Shown here: in pieces, positions 1 through 6,853 of the stretch
Layout: each line of letters opens with the position of its first letter
How positions within the stretch are numbered: position 1 is the first letter of the stretch
Source: Chitinophagaceae bacterium
Lineage (GTDB): Bacteria; Bacteroidota; Bacteroidia; Chitinophagales; Chitinophagaceae
NCBI GenBank assembly: GCA_025963615.1
Contig: JAOQAL010000254.1
Location: forward strand, 1 to 9,568
DNA length: 9,568 nt
Direction of reading: 5' to 3'
Program-made: the position numbers and the translations under genes
The notes under the pieces: model-generated
Databases searched by the model: none
What the model saw: the letters and a program-made list of their open reading frames with translations, nothing else
What the model was told of the DNA's origin: nothing

Positions 1-157
1 AAATCATCGGCAATCCAGGTACCTACCAATATGGAGTGATGAATTAAAAAGAATGGACAGGAATAAAATTCCCGGAGATTTGCCTGCCTTCGTCAATGGA
101 TTAATGGCTCATTCATGGCTTTTCCAGCACAGCCAGTACAAAATGCAGACACCATAA
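1..157 (+). CDS. Possible 3' end of an upstream gene, frame uncertain
   Basis: The first bases may be the end of a gene that begins outside the window. Two plus-strand frames are open from the edge. One runs 51 codons to TAA at 155-157 and contains stretches such as WSDELKRMDR and PAFVNGLMAHSW. The other runs 14 codons to TAA at 45-47 and ends GNPGTYQYGVMN, which also looks protein-like. I recognise neither as a family, and an open run of about 50 codons is not rare by chance. The stretch from 158 to 240 is AT-rich leader with no gene. Confidence that one of these frames is coding is low to moderate. Confidence 0.35.
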   Translation, partial: NHRQSRYLPIWSDELKRMDRNKIPGDLPAFVNGLMAHSWLFQHSQYKMQTP

Positions 158-240
158 ATCGAAAATCACTATTTATATTTTTAAAAATCCAATGAGAGTC
201 TTGTATATTTAATTGCAGATGTTATTTAAAAATCCCTGGA

Positions 241-837
241 CTGAAAGTAGCAGTTTTATTATTTGAAGACTTTGAAACACTGGACGTGTTCGGTCCTGTA
301 GAAATATTAGGAAGGCTAAAGGATCATTATCAAATTTCATTTTATTCTCTTACGGGTGGCATAATAAAGAACAGTCATGGAATTTCCATTATAACAGAAA
401 ATCTATCTGAAATAAAAAATGGAGCCGGCATATTTCTTATTCCGGGTGGTTTTGGAACAACGAAAGAAGTTAGTAACATTTTGCTTATTGCTAAAATCAA
501 AGAAATTTCGGAATTAAGTCAATTTGTTTTTACGGTATGTACCGGTAGTGCATTACTTGCAAGAACGGGACTTTTAGACGACAAAAGGGCAACGAGCAAT
601 AAAAAAGCTTTTGCCTGGGTAACAACCCAGGGACCCAAAGTAAACTGGATTAAAAAAGCCCGGTGGATTGTCGATGATAAATTTTATACTTCTGCGGGTG
701 TAAGCGCCGGCATGGATATGACTATCGGTTTCCTGAATGATATTCACGGAATTGAATTTGCAAGAAAGGTGGCTTTTGATATAGAATATGATTGGAAAGA
801 AAATAAAGAAGACGACAATTTCCACGAACAAAGATAA
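241..837 (+). CDS. DJ-1/PfpI family protein, isonitrile hydratase-like
   Basis: This is a cytoplasmic class I glutamine-amidotransferase-like fold protein of the DJ-1/PfpI superfamily, closest by motif to isonitrile hydratase (InhA), which hydrates isonitriles to N-substituted formamides. From the CTG at 241 it has 198 residues. It begins with a strand like MKVAVLLFEDFE, followed by TLDVFGPVE (Asp15, Glu21), IPGGFG near 67, the nucleophile elbow VCTGSALLARTGLL with Cys100, RATSN, and a C-terminal AGVSAGMDM and DIEYD. InhA uses an Asp and a Cys at nearly the same positions. The first in-frame GTG (286) would delete the first strand and Asp15. No ATG, GTG or TTG lies between the upstream in-frame stop (193-195) and 286, so CTG 241 is my preferred start. 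The true substrate is unknown; glyoxalase, chaperone or amidase-like roles also occur in the superfamily. Confidence 0.88.
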   Translation: MKVAVLLFEDFETLDVFGPVEILGRLKDHYQISFYSLTGGIIKNSHGISIITENLSEIKNGAGIFLIPGGFGTTKEVSNILLIAKIKEISELSQFVFTVCTGSALLARTGLLDDKRATSNKKAFAWVTTQGPKVNWIKKARWIVDDKFYTSAGVSAGMDMTIGFLNDIHGIEFARKVAFDIEYDWKENKEDDNFHEQR

Positions 838-1112
838 TACTGATAACCAGGTATATTGAAGCATCGGCGCCGGACCCACAATGGCTGGCTATCGTTGGTC
901 CGCCCTATAATAGCAGGCTTAGACAAAATTCATGGTAGCGGCATTGAAAAAATCTTGGTTGTCTTGTTAACATATATAATTTAGACCGGTAATAGGCGGA
1001 TTGTGTAAAATACTATCCAGGCCTGGCAGGAAATTTTAAAAGTTTTTCTAAGCGCTTCGGTTTCTTATGTTGAAAAGAATAAAAAATTATTTACTATTAC
1101 ATTGATTAAAAA
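838..1112. other. Intergenic gap without a recognised gene
   Basis: This gap of 275 bases lies between the DJ-1-like gene and the YdjM-like gene. No convincing coding frame is present. It holds a GGACC...GGTCC inverted pair (872-901 region) and a perfect 10-bp palindrome, CCAGGCCTGG, at 1017-1026. The last 60 bases are A/T-rich, as expected for a leader. I see no clear promoter. Confidence 0.5.
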
Positions 1113-2123
1113 CTGGACTCACTTACACACATAGCATTAGGAGCCTGTATGGGTGAAGCGTTTGCCGGACGCACCGTAGGCAAAAAAGCGATGCTTTGGG
1201 GTATGCTGGCCCAAAGCTTGCCGGATATCGATTTCCTTTCCGCGTTATGGCTTAAAGTCCCCGATGCTTTGCTTGCGCACAGAGGATTCACACATTCCAT
1301 ATTATTCTGCATGGTGGTTGCTCCTTTTATTGCCTGGCTTGCCTGGCACTTGCATAGGCCACATAATATTTCTTTCAAAAGATGGTTCTTCTTCATAAGT
1401 TCTGTTATATTGATACATATTTTCCTGGATGCTTTTAATAATTATGGGGTAGGCTGGTTTGAGCCGTTCATCCATGACCGCATTTCGTTTAATGGTATTT
1501 ATGTAGCAGATCCATTTTTTTCAGCGCCGCCCGGGATGTCGGTTCTTCTGCTACTTCTGTTACGAAAAAAAAATACAGTCAGAAAATGGATATGGAGTTT
1601 GGGATTAGGCGTCAGTTTCATATACCTTGGTTATTGTATGTCCAATAAATATTACGTAAGCCGGAATGTGAAACAAATATTGAAGTCAGAAAATATTGTT
1701 TATAACAGACTACTGGTTACCCCTGCACCCTTGCAAAGCTGGCTGTGGTTTGTTGTGGCAGAAAATGACTCAGGATATTATACAGGGTATCGTTCTGTCT
1801 TTGACAATAAAGCCACATTGGATCTGCACTATTTTCCCCGAAATGATTTTTTACGTTCGCTGGTGAAAGATAATAAAGACCTTGACAAGATGATCCGCTT
1901 CTCCCAACAATTCTACACCCTGGAGAAGCACCGTGATACCATCCTGATCAATGACCTGAGATTTGGGCAGATTGTTGGATGGCAGAACCCGTATGAAGGG
2001 TTTGCTTTTTACTATTATCTGCAGCCAGACATAGATAATACCCTGGTAGTTCAACGGGGCCGTTTTGCAAAATGGAATAAGCAGTCCTTCCATTCATTGC
2101 TGAAAAGAATTAAAGGGGAGTAA
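1113..2123 (+). CDS. YdjM-like inner-membrane metal-dependent hydrolase
   Basis: This is a membrane protein of the YdjM/LexA-binding inner-membrane family (Pfam YdjM, PF04307), annotated as a predicted metal-dependent hydrolase; its substrate is unknown. From CTG 1113 it has 336 residues. Conserved pieces are DSLTHIALGACMGEAFAG at the N-terminus (His6), SLPDIDF (37-40), AHRGFTHS (His56, His61) and HIFLDAFNNYG (His102, Asp106), all likely metal ligands. Hydrophobic segments lie around 63-80, 90-107, 140-151 and 159-175. The C-terminal half, about 150 residues, is soluble and of unknown function. The first ATG, at 1149, would remove the conserved N-terminal Thr-His. An in-frame TAA at 1107-1109 leaves CTG 1113 as the only codon giving the usual MDSLTH start. 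A single-gene unit is likely. The family call is firm; catalytic activity is inferred. Confidence 0.88.
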   Translation: MDSLTHIALGACMGEAFAGRTVGKKAMLWGMLAQSLPDIDFLSALWLKVPDALLAHRGFTHSILFCMVVAPFIAWLAWHLHRPHNISFKRWFFFISSVILIHIFLDAFNNYGVGWFEPFIHDRISFNGIYVADPFFSAPPGMSVLLLLLLRKKNTVRKWIWSLGLGVSFIYLGYCMSNKYYVSRNVKQILKSENIVYNRLLVTPAPLQSWLWFVVAENDSGYYTGYRSVFDNKATLDLHYFPRNDFLRSLVKDNKDLDKMIRFSQQFYTLEKHRDTILINDLRFGQIVGWQNPYEGFAFYYYLQPDIDNTLVVQRGRFAKWNKQSFHSLLKRIKGE

Positions 2124-2124
2124 A

Positions 2125-2184
2125 GCTGGATACGGGATGCTGGATGCCGGATACTAGATGCTATGATACTAGATGCTGGATATA
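2125..2184. repeat. Degenerate GGATGCTGGAT-type short tandem repeat
   Basis: Immediately after the YdjM-like stop, about 60 bases are built from variants of a 12- to 15-base word: GCTGGATACGGG, ATGCTGGATGCCGG, ATACTAGATGCT and ATGATACTAGATGCT. The 13-mer GATACTAGATGCT occurs twice. Low-complexity GGATRCTGGATGC patches of this kind are familiar in Bacteroidota intergenic DNA. A short open frame (2144-2326) that crosses it is not a credible gene. Confidence 0.7.
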
Positions 2185-2188
2185 CAAC

Positions 2189-2238
2189 TGTACGATAACA
2201 GGTGATTATTCAATTAACGGAGGGTCGTATATCGTACA
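2189..2238. repeat. Inverted repeat TGTACGATA / TATCGTACA
   Basis: A perfect 9-bp inverted repeat has arms at 2189-2197 and 2230-2238, with a 32-base loop. A related word, TCGTATATC, appears at the right arm and again near 2260. There is no T-tract, so a simple intrinsic terminator is unlikely. It may be part of the same intergenic repeat patch as the preceding GGATGC units. Confidence 0.5.
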
Positions 2239-2288
2239 AAAGCCAGCGTGGCTCAGACATCGTATATCCCTTTCTGGCATGTTATTTA

Positions 2289-2296
2289 TAAATTTG
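2289..2296 (+). promoter_or_regulatory. Candidate Bacteroidota -7 promoter box
   Basis: TAAATTTG at 2289-2296 fits the Bacteroidota sigma-ABfr -7 consensus TAnnTTTG. It would give the cardiolipin synthase gene a leader of roughly 60 nt. No good -33 TTTG is seen at the expected distance upstream, so the call is tentative. Confidence 0.35.
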
Positions 2297-2362
2297 ATTA
2301 GTTATCAGGACATAGATACCATGTAAAAGAAAAAGGGAAATGCCTGGATTAAATATTAATTT

Positions 2363-3808
2363 ATGAATTGGGAAAGTATTGCCTTTATCATTTACATTGG
2401 GATTCTGGCGAGCGTATGCCTGCGTATTATTTTTGAAACGAATAGCACGAATAAAACCCTGGCATATTTGCTACTATGTCTGTTTGTTCCCTTTTTTGGA
2501 ATGCTATTTTACCTCGCTTTTGGAATCAATTACTGGAGAAAAAGGCGTTATGATCAAAAGATACTTCAGGATATCACAATCCTTGACAGGCTTAAGAAAG
2601 ATATCGTTCAATACAATAAGGTTAACCTTGCATCAGGCAATATGGCAATTGATCAGAATGCAGAACTGGCCTCTATGCTGATCAAGGACCTGGGTAGCCC
2701 GCTGACAGCTTCTAACAGCATAAAATTGCTGGTTAATGGCGAACAAAAGTTTCCTGAGCTGATGAACGCCATCCGGGAAGCAAAACATCATATTCACCTC
2801 GAGTATTACATTTATGAATACGATAGCATAGGAACCCAATTGGTAGAGCTCCTTATAAAAAAAGCAATTGAAGGAGTGAAAGTCCGTTTTATTTATGATG
2901 ACTTTGGAAGTCCTTCTATCAAAAAGAAAACAGAAAAACGGATGCGCGACGCCGGAGTAGAAATTCATCCGTTTTATAAAGTCCTTTTTTATATCCTCGC
3001 TAACAGAATAAATTACCGTAATCACCGTAAGATCGTGGTCATTGACGGGCATACTGCCTTTACCGGTGGAATTAATGTCAGTGATAAATATGTAAATGGT
3101 TCATCTAGTAAATTATTCTGGAGAGATACCCACATTAGGATCGATGGCCCGGCAGTTTATTACCTGCAGTATCTTTTTATCGCTGACTGGAATTTTTGCT
3201 GTAGTAACAAGCTTATTCCTGACGCTTCGTATTTTGCGGACACCCCTGTCGGAGGGCCTAACACTTTTGTACAGATTGCGGCCAGTGGACCGGATTCCTT
3301 TAAGCCTTCTGTTCTATACTCCATTTTACAAACCATCTATCTTGCCCAAAAAGAAATTTTAATTACAACTCCTTATTTTATACCCGGCGACAGTATCCTG
3401 GATGCACTGTGTATTGCCGCATTAAGCGGATTAGTTGTAAAGCTTCTGGTGCCTGGCATTTGTGATTCAAAGCTGGTGAACGCCGCGTCAAAATCTTATT
3501 ATCGCAAATTGCTGGAGTCGGGAGTGGAAATTTATATTTATCAAAAAGGATTTGTGCATGCAAAGACGATGGTAACCGATGGTAAACTTTCTGTGGTTGG
3601 CACGGCTAATATGGATTACCGTAGTTTTGAACTGAATTTTGAAGTAAATACAATCATTTATGATGCTACTTTTGCAGAGCAGATGCGGGACCTGTTCTTT
3701 AATGACATTCAGCAAGCAGAAAAGATAGACAAAGAGATGTGGATATCAAGGTCAGCTTTGAGCCAGCTTCCGGAAAAACTGGCCAGATTATTTTCCCCTG
3801 TTTTATAA
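2363..3808 (+). CDS. cls: Cardiolipin synthase (phospholipase D superfamily)
   Basis: This is a bacterial-type cardiolipin synthase. It transfers a phosphatidyl group between two phosphatidylglycerol molecules (other phosphatidyl donors in some homologues), making cardiolipin at the inner membrane. The 481-residue length fits the ClsA family. Two N-terminal membrane helices (about 5-23 and 31-54) precede a soluble region with two PLD domains. HKD motif 1 is NHRKIVVIDG (His221, Lys223, Asp228), followed by AFTGGINVSD. HKD motif 2 is HAKTMVTDG (His399, Lys401, Asp406), followed by VVGTANMDYRSFELNFE. Both motifs are intact, so the enzyme should be active. The ATG at 2363 puts the first helix at the N-terminus and follows an AT-rich leader without a Shine-Dalgarno. 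The zinc-peptidase gene follows after 59 bases and may be co-transcribed. Family assignment is very secure; the donor lipid cannot be told. Confidence 0.96.
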   Translation: MNWESIAFIIYIGILASVCLRIIFETNSTNKTLAYLLLCLFVPFFGMLFYLAFGINYWRKRRYDQKILQDITILDRLKKDIVQYNKVNLASGNMAIDQNAELASMLIKDLGSPLTASNSIKLLVNGEQKFPELMNAIREAKHHIHLEYYIYEYDSIGTQLVELLIKKAIEGVKVRFIYDDFGSPSIKKKTEKRMRDAGVEIHPFYKVLFYILANRINYRNHRKIVVIDGHTAFTGGINVSDKYVNGSSSKLFWRDTHIRIDGPAVYYLQYLFIADWNFCCSNKLIPDASYFADTPVGGPNTFVQIAASGPDSFKPSVLYSILQTIYLAQKEILITTPYFIPGDSILDALCIAALSGLVVKLLVPGICDSKLVNAASKSYYRKLLESGVEIYIYQKGFVHAKTMVTDGKLSVVGTANMDYRSFELNFEVNTIIYDATFAEQMRDLFFNDIQQAEKIDKEMWISRSALSQLPEKLARLFSPVL

Positions 3809-3867
3809 TCTTAGTAAAAAGGTATGGCATAAGATTTATACTAATAAAAACAAATAAATAACACAAA

Positions 3868-4725
3868 ATGAAATGGCTGGGTGGCAGACAAAGTAGTAAC
3901 GTAGATGATCGCCGTGGCGTATCCACCGGTGGCCTGGTAGCTGGAGGTGGTATCATTGGAATAATCGTTTACCTTATTAATCTGTTTTCAGGCAGTGGGG
4001 ATATTTCACAGATCCCCGGTCAGTTACCGACGCAACAGCAGCCTACTGAGCAAATGAGTCCGGCTGAAAAAGCAGCCGATGATGAAAGAGCCGACTTTGT
4101 AAAAGTGGTGTTGGGATATACGGAAGATGTTTGGCAACAATTATTTCAGCAAATTGGCAAAAATTACCAGGACCCCGTATTGGTTTTATTCAGCGACAAA
4201 GTTGAATCCGGTTGTGGTTTATCCAGTGCCCTTTCCGGACCGTTTTATTGCCCCCGTGACCAAAAATTATATATAGATCTTTCGTTTTTTAAAGAATTAC
4301 AAACAAGGTTTAAGGCGCCTGGCGATTTTGCGATGGCTTATGTAGTAGCCCATGAAGTAGGCCATCACGTTCAAAAACTCATGGGAACTACTGATCAAAT
4401 GGCTAATTTGCGCGGCAGACTTAATGAAGAAAAATATAACCGTTATTCAGTAATGCTTGAACTACAGGCTGACTTTTACGCTGGGGTATGGGCTCATCAT
4501 GCCCAACAAATGAAAGATATTTTAGAGGCAGGCGACATAGATGAAGCGCTCAATGCAGCCAATGCCATTGGTGATGATCGACTGCAAAAAGAAGGACAGG
4601 GTTATGTAGTGCCGGAATCTTTTACGCACGGCACTTCACAGCAAAGAATGTATTGGTTTAAAAAAGGATTTGAAACCGGGGATATTGAAAAGGGCGACAC
4701 TTTTAATGACAAATCCTTGCAGTAA
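3868..4725 (+). CDS. Neutral zinc metallopeptidase, KPN_02809/YpfJ family
   Basis: This is a predicted membrane-anchored zinc metallopeptidase of the Zn_peptidase family (PF04228), often named YpfJ or KPN_02809. It has 285 residues. The N-terminus MKWLGGRQSSNVDDRRG is a family hallmark and fixes the ATG at 3868. One membrane helix lies at about 21-41 (GGLVAGGGIIGIIVYLINLF), then a Gln/Pro-rich linker (about 48-66), then the catalytic domain. The zinc site is AHEVGHHVQ (His162, Glu163, His166), with Glu198 in LELQADFYAG as the likely third ligand. The pair Cys116 and Cys128 (GCG...YCP) is conserved in the family. The C-terminus carries the usual SFTHGTSQQRMYWFKKGFETGD block. Substrate and physiological role are not established. 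It follows cls closely, suggesting envelope-related expression, but an independent promoter is possible. Confidence 0.95.
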   Translation: MKWLGGRQSSNVDDRRGVSTGGLVAGGGIIGIIVYLINLFSGSGDISQIPGQLPTQQQPTEQMSPAEKAADDERADFVKVVLGYTEDVWQQLFQQIGKNYQDPVLVLFSDKVESGCGLSSALSGPFYCPRDQKLYIDLSFFKELQTRFKAPGDFAMAYVVAHEVGHHVQKLMGTTDQMANLRGRLNEEKYNRYSVMLELQADFYAGVWAHHAQQMKDILEAGDIDEALNAANAIGDDRLQKEGQGYVVPESFTHGTSQQRMYWFKKGFETGDIEKGDTFNDKSLQ

Positions 4726-5037
4726 AACACTGGCTGCAACAGGCCGGTAAGTCACAAACCCAAACCCCCATTACAGGGAATTGAACAGTTACCAGGCCGC
4801 ACGCGAAGGCAAAAATAAGTATCAAGCCGGGAGACGGCCATATAGCTTTTGCATTGCCTGCGCAAAAGCTAAGATTTTTTCGTGAAGGAAATTCATGACT
4901 GATTTTTATCCTATAGGAACGGCATTGGCCGCCTTCTTTTTAACCGGTATCAAGAAACTTTGAGCTCCAGGAACTGAAATAGAATCTAAATAGCGTTTCG
5001 GCAGAGGATGAATTGAATTTTCCCCAATCCCAGGTTT
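4726..5037. other. Intergenic region with hairpin terminator, no clear gene
   Basis: These 312 bases lie between the zinc-peptidase and macrodomain genes. They hold a terminator-like hairpin (4844-4880) and, after it, a 22-codon open frame at 4895-4963. That frame begins with ATG preceded by AAGGA and encodes a short hydrophobic peptide (TDFYPIGTALAAFF then LTGIKKL), which may be chance. Nothing else is recognisable, and no good -7/-33 promoter pair was seen. Confidence 0.6.
4844..4880 (+). terminator. Rho-independent-like terminator after the zinc peptidase
   Basis: A perfect 9-bp inverted repeat, AGCTTTTGC (4844-4852) and GCAAAAGCT (4862-4870), has a 9-base loop and is followed by AAGA and a run of six T. 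It lies about 120 bases downstream of the zinc-peptidase stop and ahead of the macrodomain gene, so it probably ends the cls/peptidase transcript. The stem is A/T-rich and the T-run is offset by four bases, so strength is uncertain. Confidence 0.6.
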
Positions 5038-5583
5038 ATGAATGCAGTTCAAAATATAAGGGTTATTAAAGGTGATATTACCAAAATCAAAGTGGATGCG
5101 ATTGTTAATGCCGCAAATTCCTCTTTAATGGGCGGCGGCGGCGTTGATGGAGCTATTCATCGGGCGGGGGGTTCCGCCATTCTGGAAGCCTGCAGGAAAA
5201 TTGTAGCCAAGCAGGGAGGTTGCAGAACCGGTGAAGCCGTTATAACCACAGCCGGGCTATTACCGGCAAAATTTGTTATTCATACCGTTGGTCCGGTATG
5301 GAACGGAGGAAATAAAAATGAAAAGAAAAAACTTGAGGACTGCTATAAAAACTCATTACGGCAGGGCCTTGAAAATAATTGCAGAACTTTTGCCTTCCCG
5401 AATATCAGTACAGGCATCTATAAATTTCCAAAACAGCTGGCAGCGGAAATTTCAGTCAAAACTGTCATTGAATTTCTTTCGGATTGTAACGTCATTGACC
5501 AAGTGATATTTGTTTGTTTTGATGAGGAGAACTATTCCTTGTTGCAAAAAGAATTTAACCGGTATTCCTTGAAAGATAATTGA
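5038..5583 (+). CDS. Macrodomain protein, O-acetyl-ADP-ribose deacetylase (YmdB-like)
   Basis: This single-domain cytoplasmic macrodomain protein of 181 residues resembles E. coli YmdB, which deacetylates O-acetyl-ADP-ribose and can remove mono-ADP-ribose from acidic residues. Visible motifs are [17 protein letters not shown] (Asn24, Asn27), [15 protein letters not shown] with Asp37 (equivalent to YmdB Asp35; Asn27 to Asn25), HTVGPVW, and the phosphate loop PNISTGIY at 121-128. FVCFDEEN near 157-165 matches the YmdB C-terminal FVCYDEEN. All catalytic positions are present, so activity is expected. The ATG at 5038 gives the standard family start. No ADP-ribosyltransferase, sirtuin or toxin partner lies beside it. 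The DinB-like gene 102 bases downstream is the only candidate partner and may simply be a neighbour. Confidence 0.95.
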   Translation: MNAVQNIRVIKGDITKIKVDAIVNAANSSLMGGGGVDGAIHRAGGSAILEACRKIVAKQGGCRTGEAVITTAGLLPAKFVIHTVGPVWNGGNKNEKKKLEDCYKNSLRQGLENNCRTFAFPNISTGIYKFPKQLAAEISVKTVIEFLSDCNVIDQVIFVCFDEENYSLLQKEFNRYSLKDN

Positions 5584-5685
5584 CTATTGCGTAGATGGAA
5601 ACATACCAACAAACGCCGGGAATTTGAAGAAATGCCGGCGATCAAACGATGACTGCAGTTCTGAATAATTATTAAAATATTATTT

Positions 5686-6204
5686 ATGATAATGGATATA
5701 ACAGGTAAAGACGTATTAATAACGGCAATTGAAGAAACAGTTTCGGAACTGCTGGATATGATGGCATCAATTGATGAAAGCAAGATCAATACAGTTCCCT
5801 ATAAAGATAGCTGGACGGCAGCTCAGTTATCCCGGCACCTTACAAAATCAAACTACGGAATGGCGCGGGCCATGTGTTCGAAGTCAAAACCGGCAGACAG
5901 GGATCCAGGTGAAAAAATAGCTGAACTGAAAAAGACATTCCTTGATTTTTCACGTCAATTGAAATCCCCTGACTTCGTTGTACCAGAAGAAGGTCCTTAT
6001 GAAAAACAAGCCGCCATCGCAGAGCTGAATAAATCTGTAAAACTCCTGATCGAAAATACAAACCAGGCAGATTTAACGGACCTGGTAGATAACCTGCCGC
6101 TTGGGCCCATAACTAAATTGGAGATACTTCATTTTGTTTTATATCATCTGCAACGGCATTTGCACCAGTTGAAAAAAATTTCTGTTGCGCTAAAAAATAA
6201 ATAG
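5686..6204 (+). CDS. DinB superfamily protein, putative metal-dependent hydrolase/transferase
   Basis: This 172-residue protein fits the DinB/YfiT-like four-helix bundle (DinB_2 type). These proteins bind a divalent metal through three histidines; many are thiol transferases or of unknown function. The signature is the SWTAAQLSRHLTKS helix with His51, and the C-terminal ILHFVLYHLQRHLHQLKK helix, where His154 and His158 form the HxxxH pair (His160 follows). The sequence between is helix-forming and weakly conserved. The start could be ATG 5686 or ATG 5692; both are in frame and follow an AT-rich leader with no Shine-Dalgarno. The 102-base gap upstream contains a small CGCCGG...CCGGCG inverted pair. 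Co-transcription with the macrodomain gene is possible but not shown. The family call is good; the substrate is unknown. Confidence 0.8.
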   Translation: MIMDITGKDVLITAIEETVSELLDMMASIDESKINTVPYKDSWTAAQLSRHLTKSNYGMARAMCSKSKPADRDPGEKIAELKKTFLDFSRQLKSPDFVVPEEGPYEKQAAIAELNKSVKLLIENTNQADLTDLVDNLPLGPITKLEILHFVLYHLQRHLHQLKKISVALKNK

Positions 6205-6525
6205 CCCTGCAGGGCATGTTCTTATCGCCGAAAGACCAACTTATGCAAGGCCCATCAGGTAAGGCGGATACCCAGGAATATACTGCTCCGGTTCTTCTAC
6301 GTATTACTATCCAAAAAATTGCTAACCTTGAATTGAACGTTAGATATTTTTTAAACTTTTGTATGCGGTTTGTGCCATGCAGTAACCATAAACTTATTCG
6401 TGATGGTTGTTGCTATGAAGAATTCCGGATATTTATGAAAAGGGAAAGGGAATGGTTTTAAACTGAATAACCGGTAAGCGATTAAAGCGAGCAAGGAAAA
6501 AGGAAGTTGACTGATATCGGATTTC

Positions 6526-6543
6526 TCCCGTTAACTATCGGGA
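6526..6543. repeat. Short palindromic element TCCCG-N8-CGGGA
   Basis: TCCCG and CGGGA flank TTAACTAT, forming an imperfect 18-base palindrome. It resembles the TCCCGATAGCTATCGGGA-type palindrome that I recall as recurrent in Bacteroidota intergenic DNA; this copy is degenerate at its centre. It could be a repeat relic or a weak hairpin. Confidence 0.4.
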
Positions 6544-6800
6544 TGGTCTTACAAAGGATTGGATAGGACTTGTTTTTAAAAGGATATTTGGATGGATTGA
6601 CTTATCGATCATCAATCAACTTCTACCACAAATGTATTGGAAGGACGTTATACAACCCTAGAGTAGAAACTCGCTATTTTCTATCGTAAATCTCCGTAAC
6701 TATCGATTTTTCAGGCATAAAATTATGCTTGAAATCCTACAATTGATATTTATCAAATAATTTTGTCTTGGTTTTTCATAGGATATTGGATTTTTATAAC

Positions 6801-6828
6801 GGGGTGAATGTCTATTCTGCCCCTTTTT
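6801..6828 (+). terminator. Weak terminator-like hairpin
   Basis: GGGGTG (6801-6806) can pair with TGCCCC (6818-6823) using four G-C pairs and two wobbles. The loop has 11 bases and five T follow directly. It is almost 600 bases beyond the DinB-like stop with no gene just upstream, so it might end a long 3' UTR or an unannotated RNA, or be chance. Confidence 0.3.
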
Positions 6829-6853
6829 CATTTCCAGCCCTTGAGATGTCGGG

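Larger units (their letters stand above)
6205..6853. other. Long stretch without a convincing gene
   Basis: These 649 bases follow the DinB-like stop. A perfect palindrome, GCCCTGCAGGGC (6204-6215), overlaps that stop's last base. An 81-codon open frame at 6216-6461 has no family likeness, a start inside the palindrome's flank and an odd Cys/Arg-rich composition, so I do not call it a gene. Further on are a TCCCG-N8-CGGGA inverted repeat (6526-6543), a GCATAA-AA-TTATGC hairpin near 6713, and a weak terminator-like hairpin (6801-6828). The rest is AT-rich with stops in all frames, and may contain decayed coding DNA or an untranslated RNA. Confidence 0.5.

Noticed and set aside
574..926. Minus-strand frames at 574-879 and 744-926
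   Set aside because: They are antisense to the DJ-1-like gene and its 3' flank and match no family.
2144..2326. 60-codon plus-strand frame
   Set aside because: It starts inside the GGATGC repeat patch and translates as low-complexity sequence (DTRCYDTRCW), with no family likeness.
2633..3052. 139-codon minus-strand frame inside cls
   Set aside because: It lies wholly antisense to the clearly conserved cardiolipin synthase, with no motif of its own. It is a shadow of the coding bias on the plus strand.
6216..6461. 81-codon plus-strand frame after the DinB-like gene
   Set aside because: The product has no recognisable motif and an unconvincing composition. The start is in the flank of a palindrome. 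I could not support it as a gene, though it could be a remnant.
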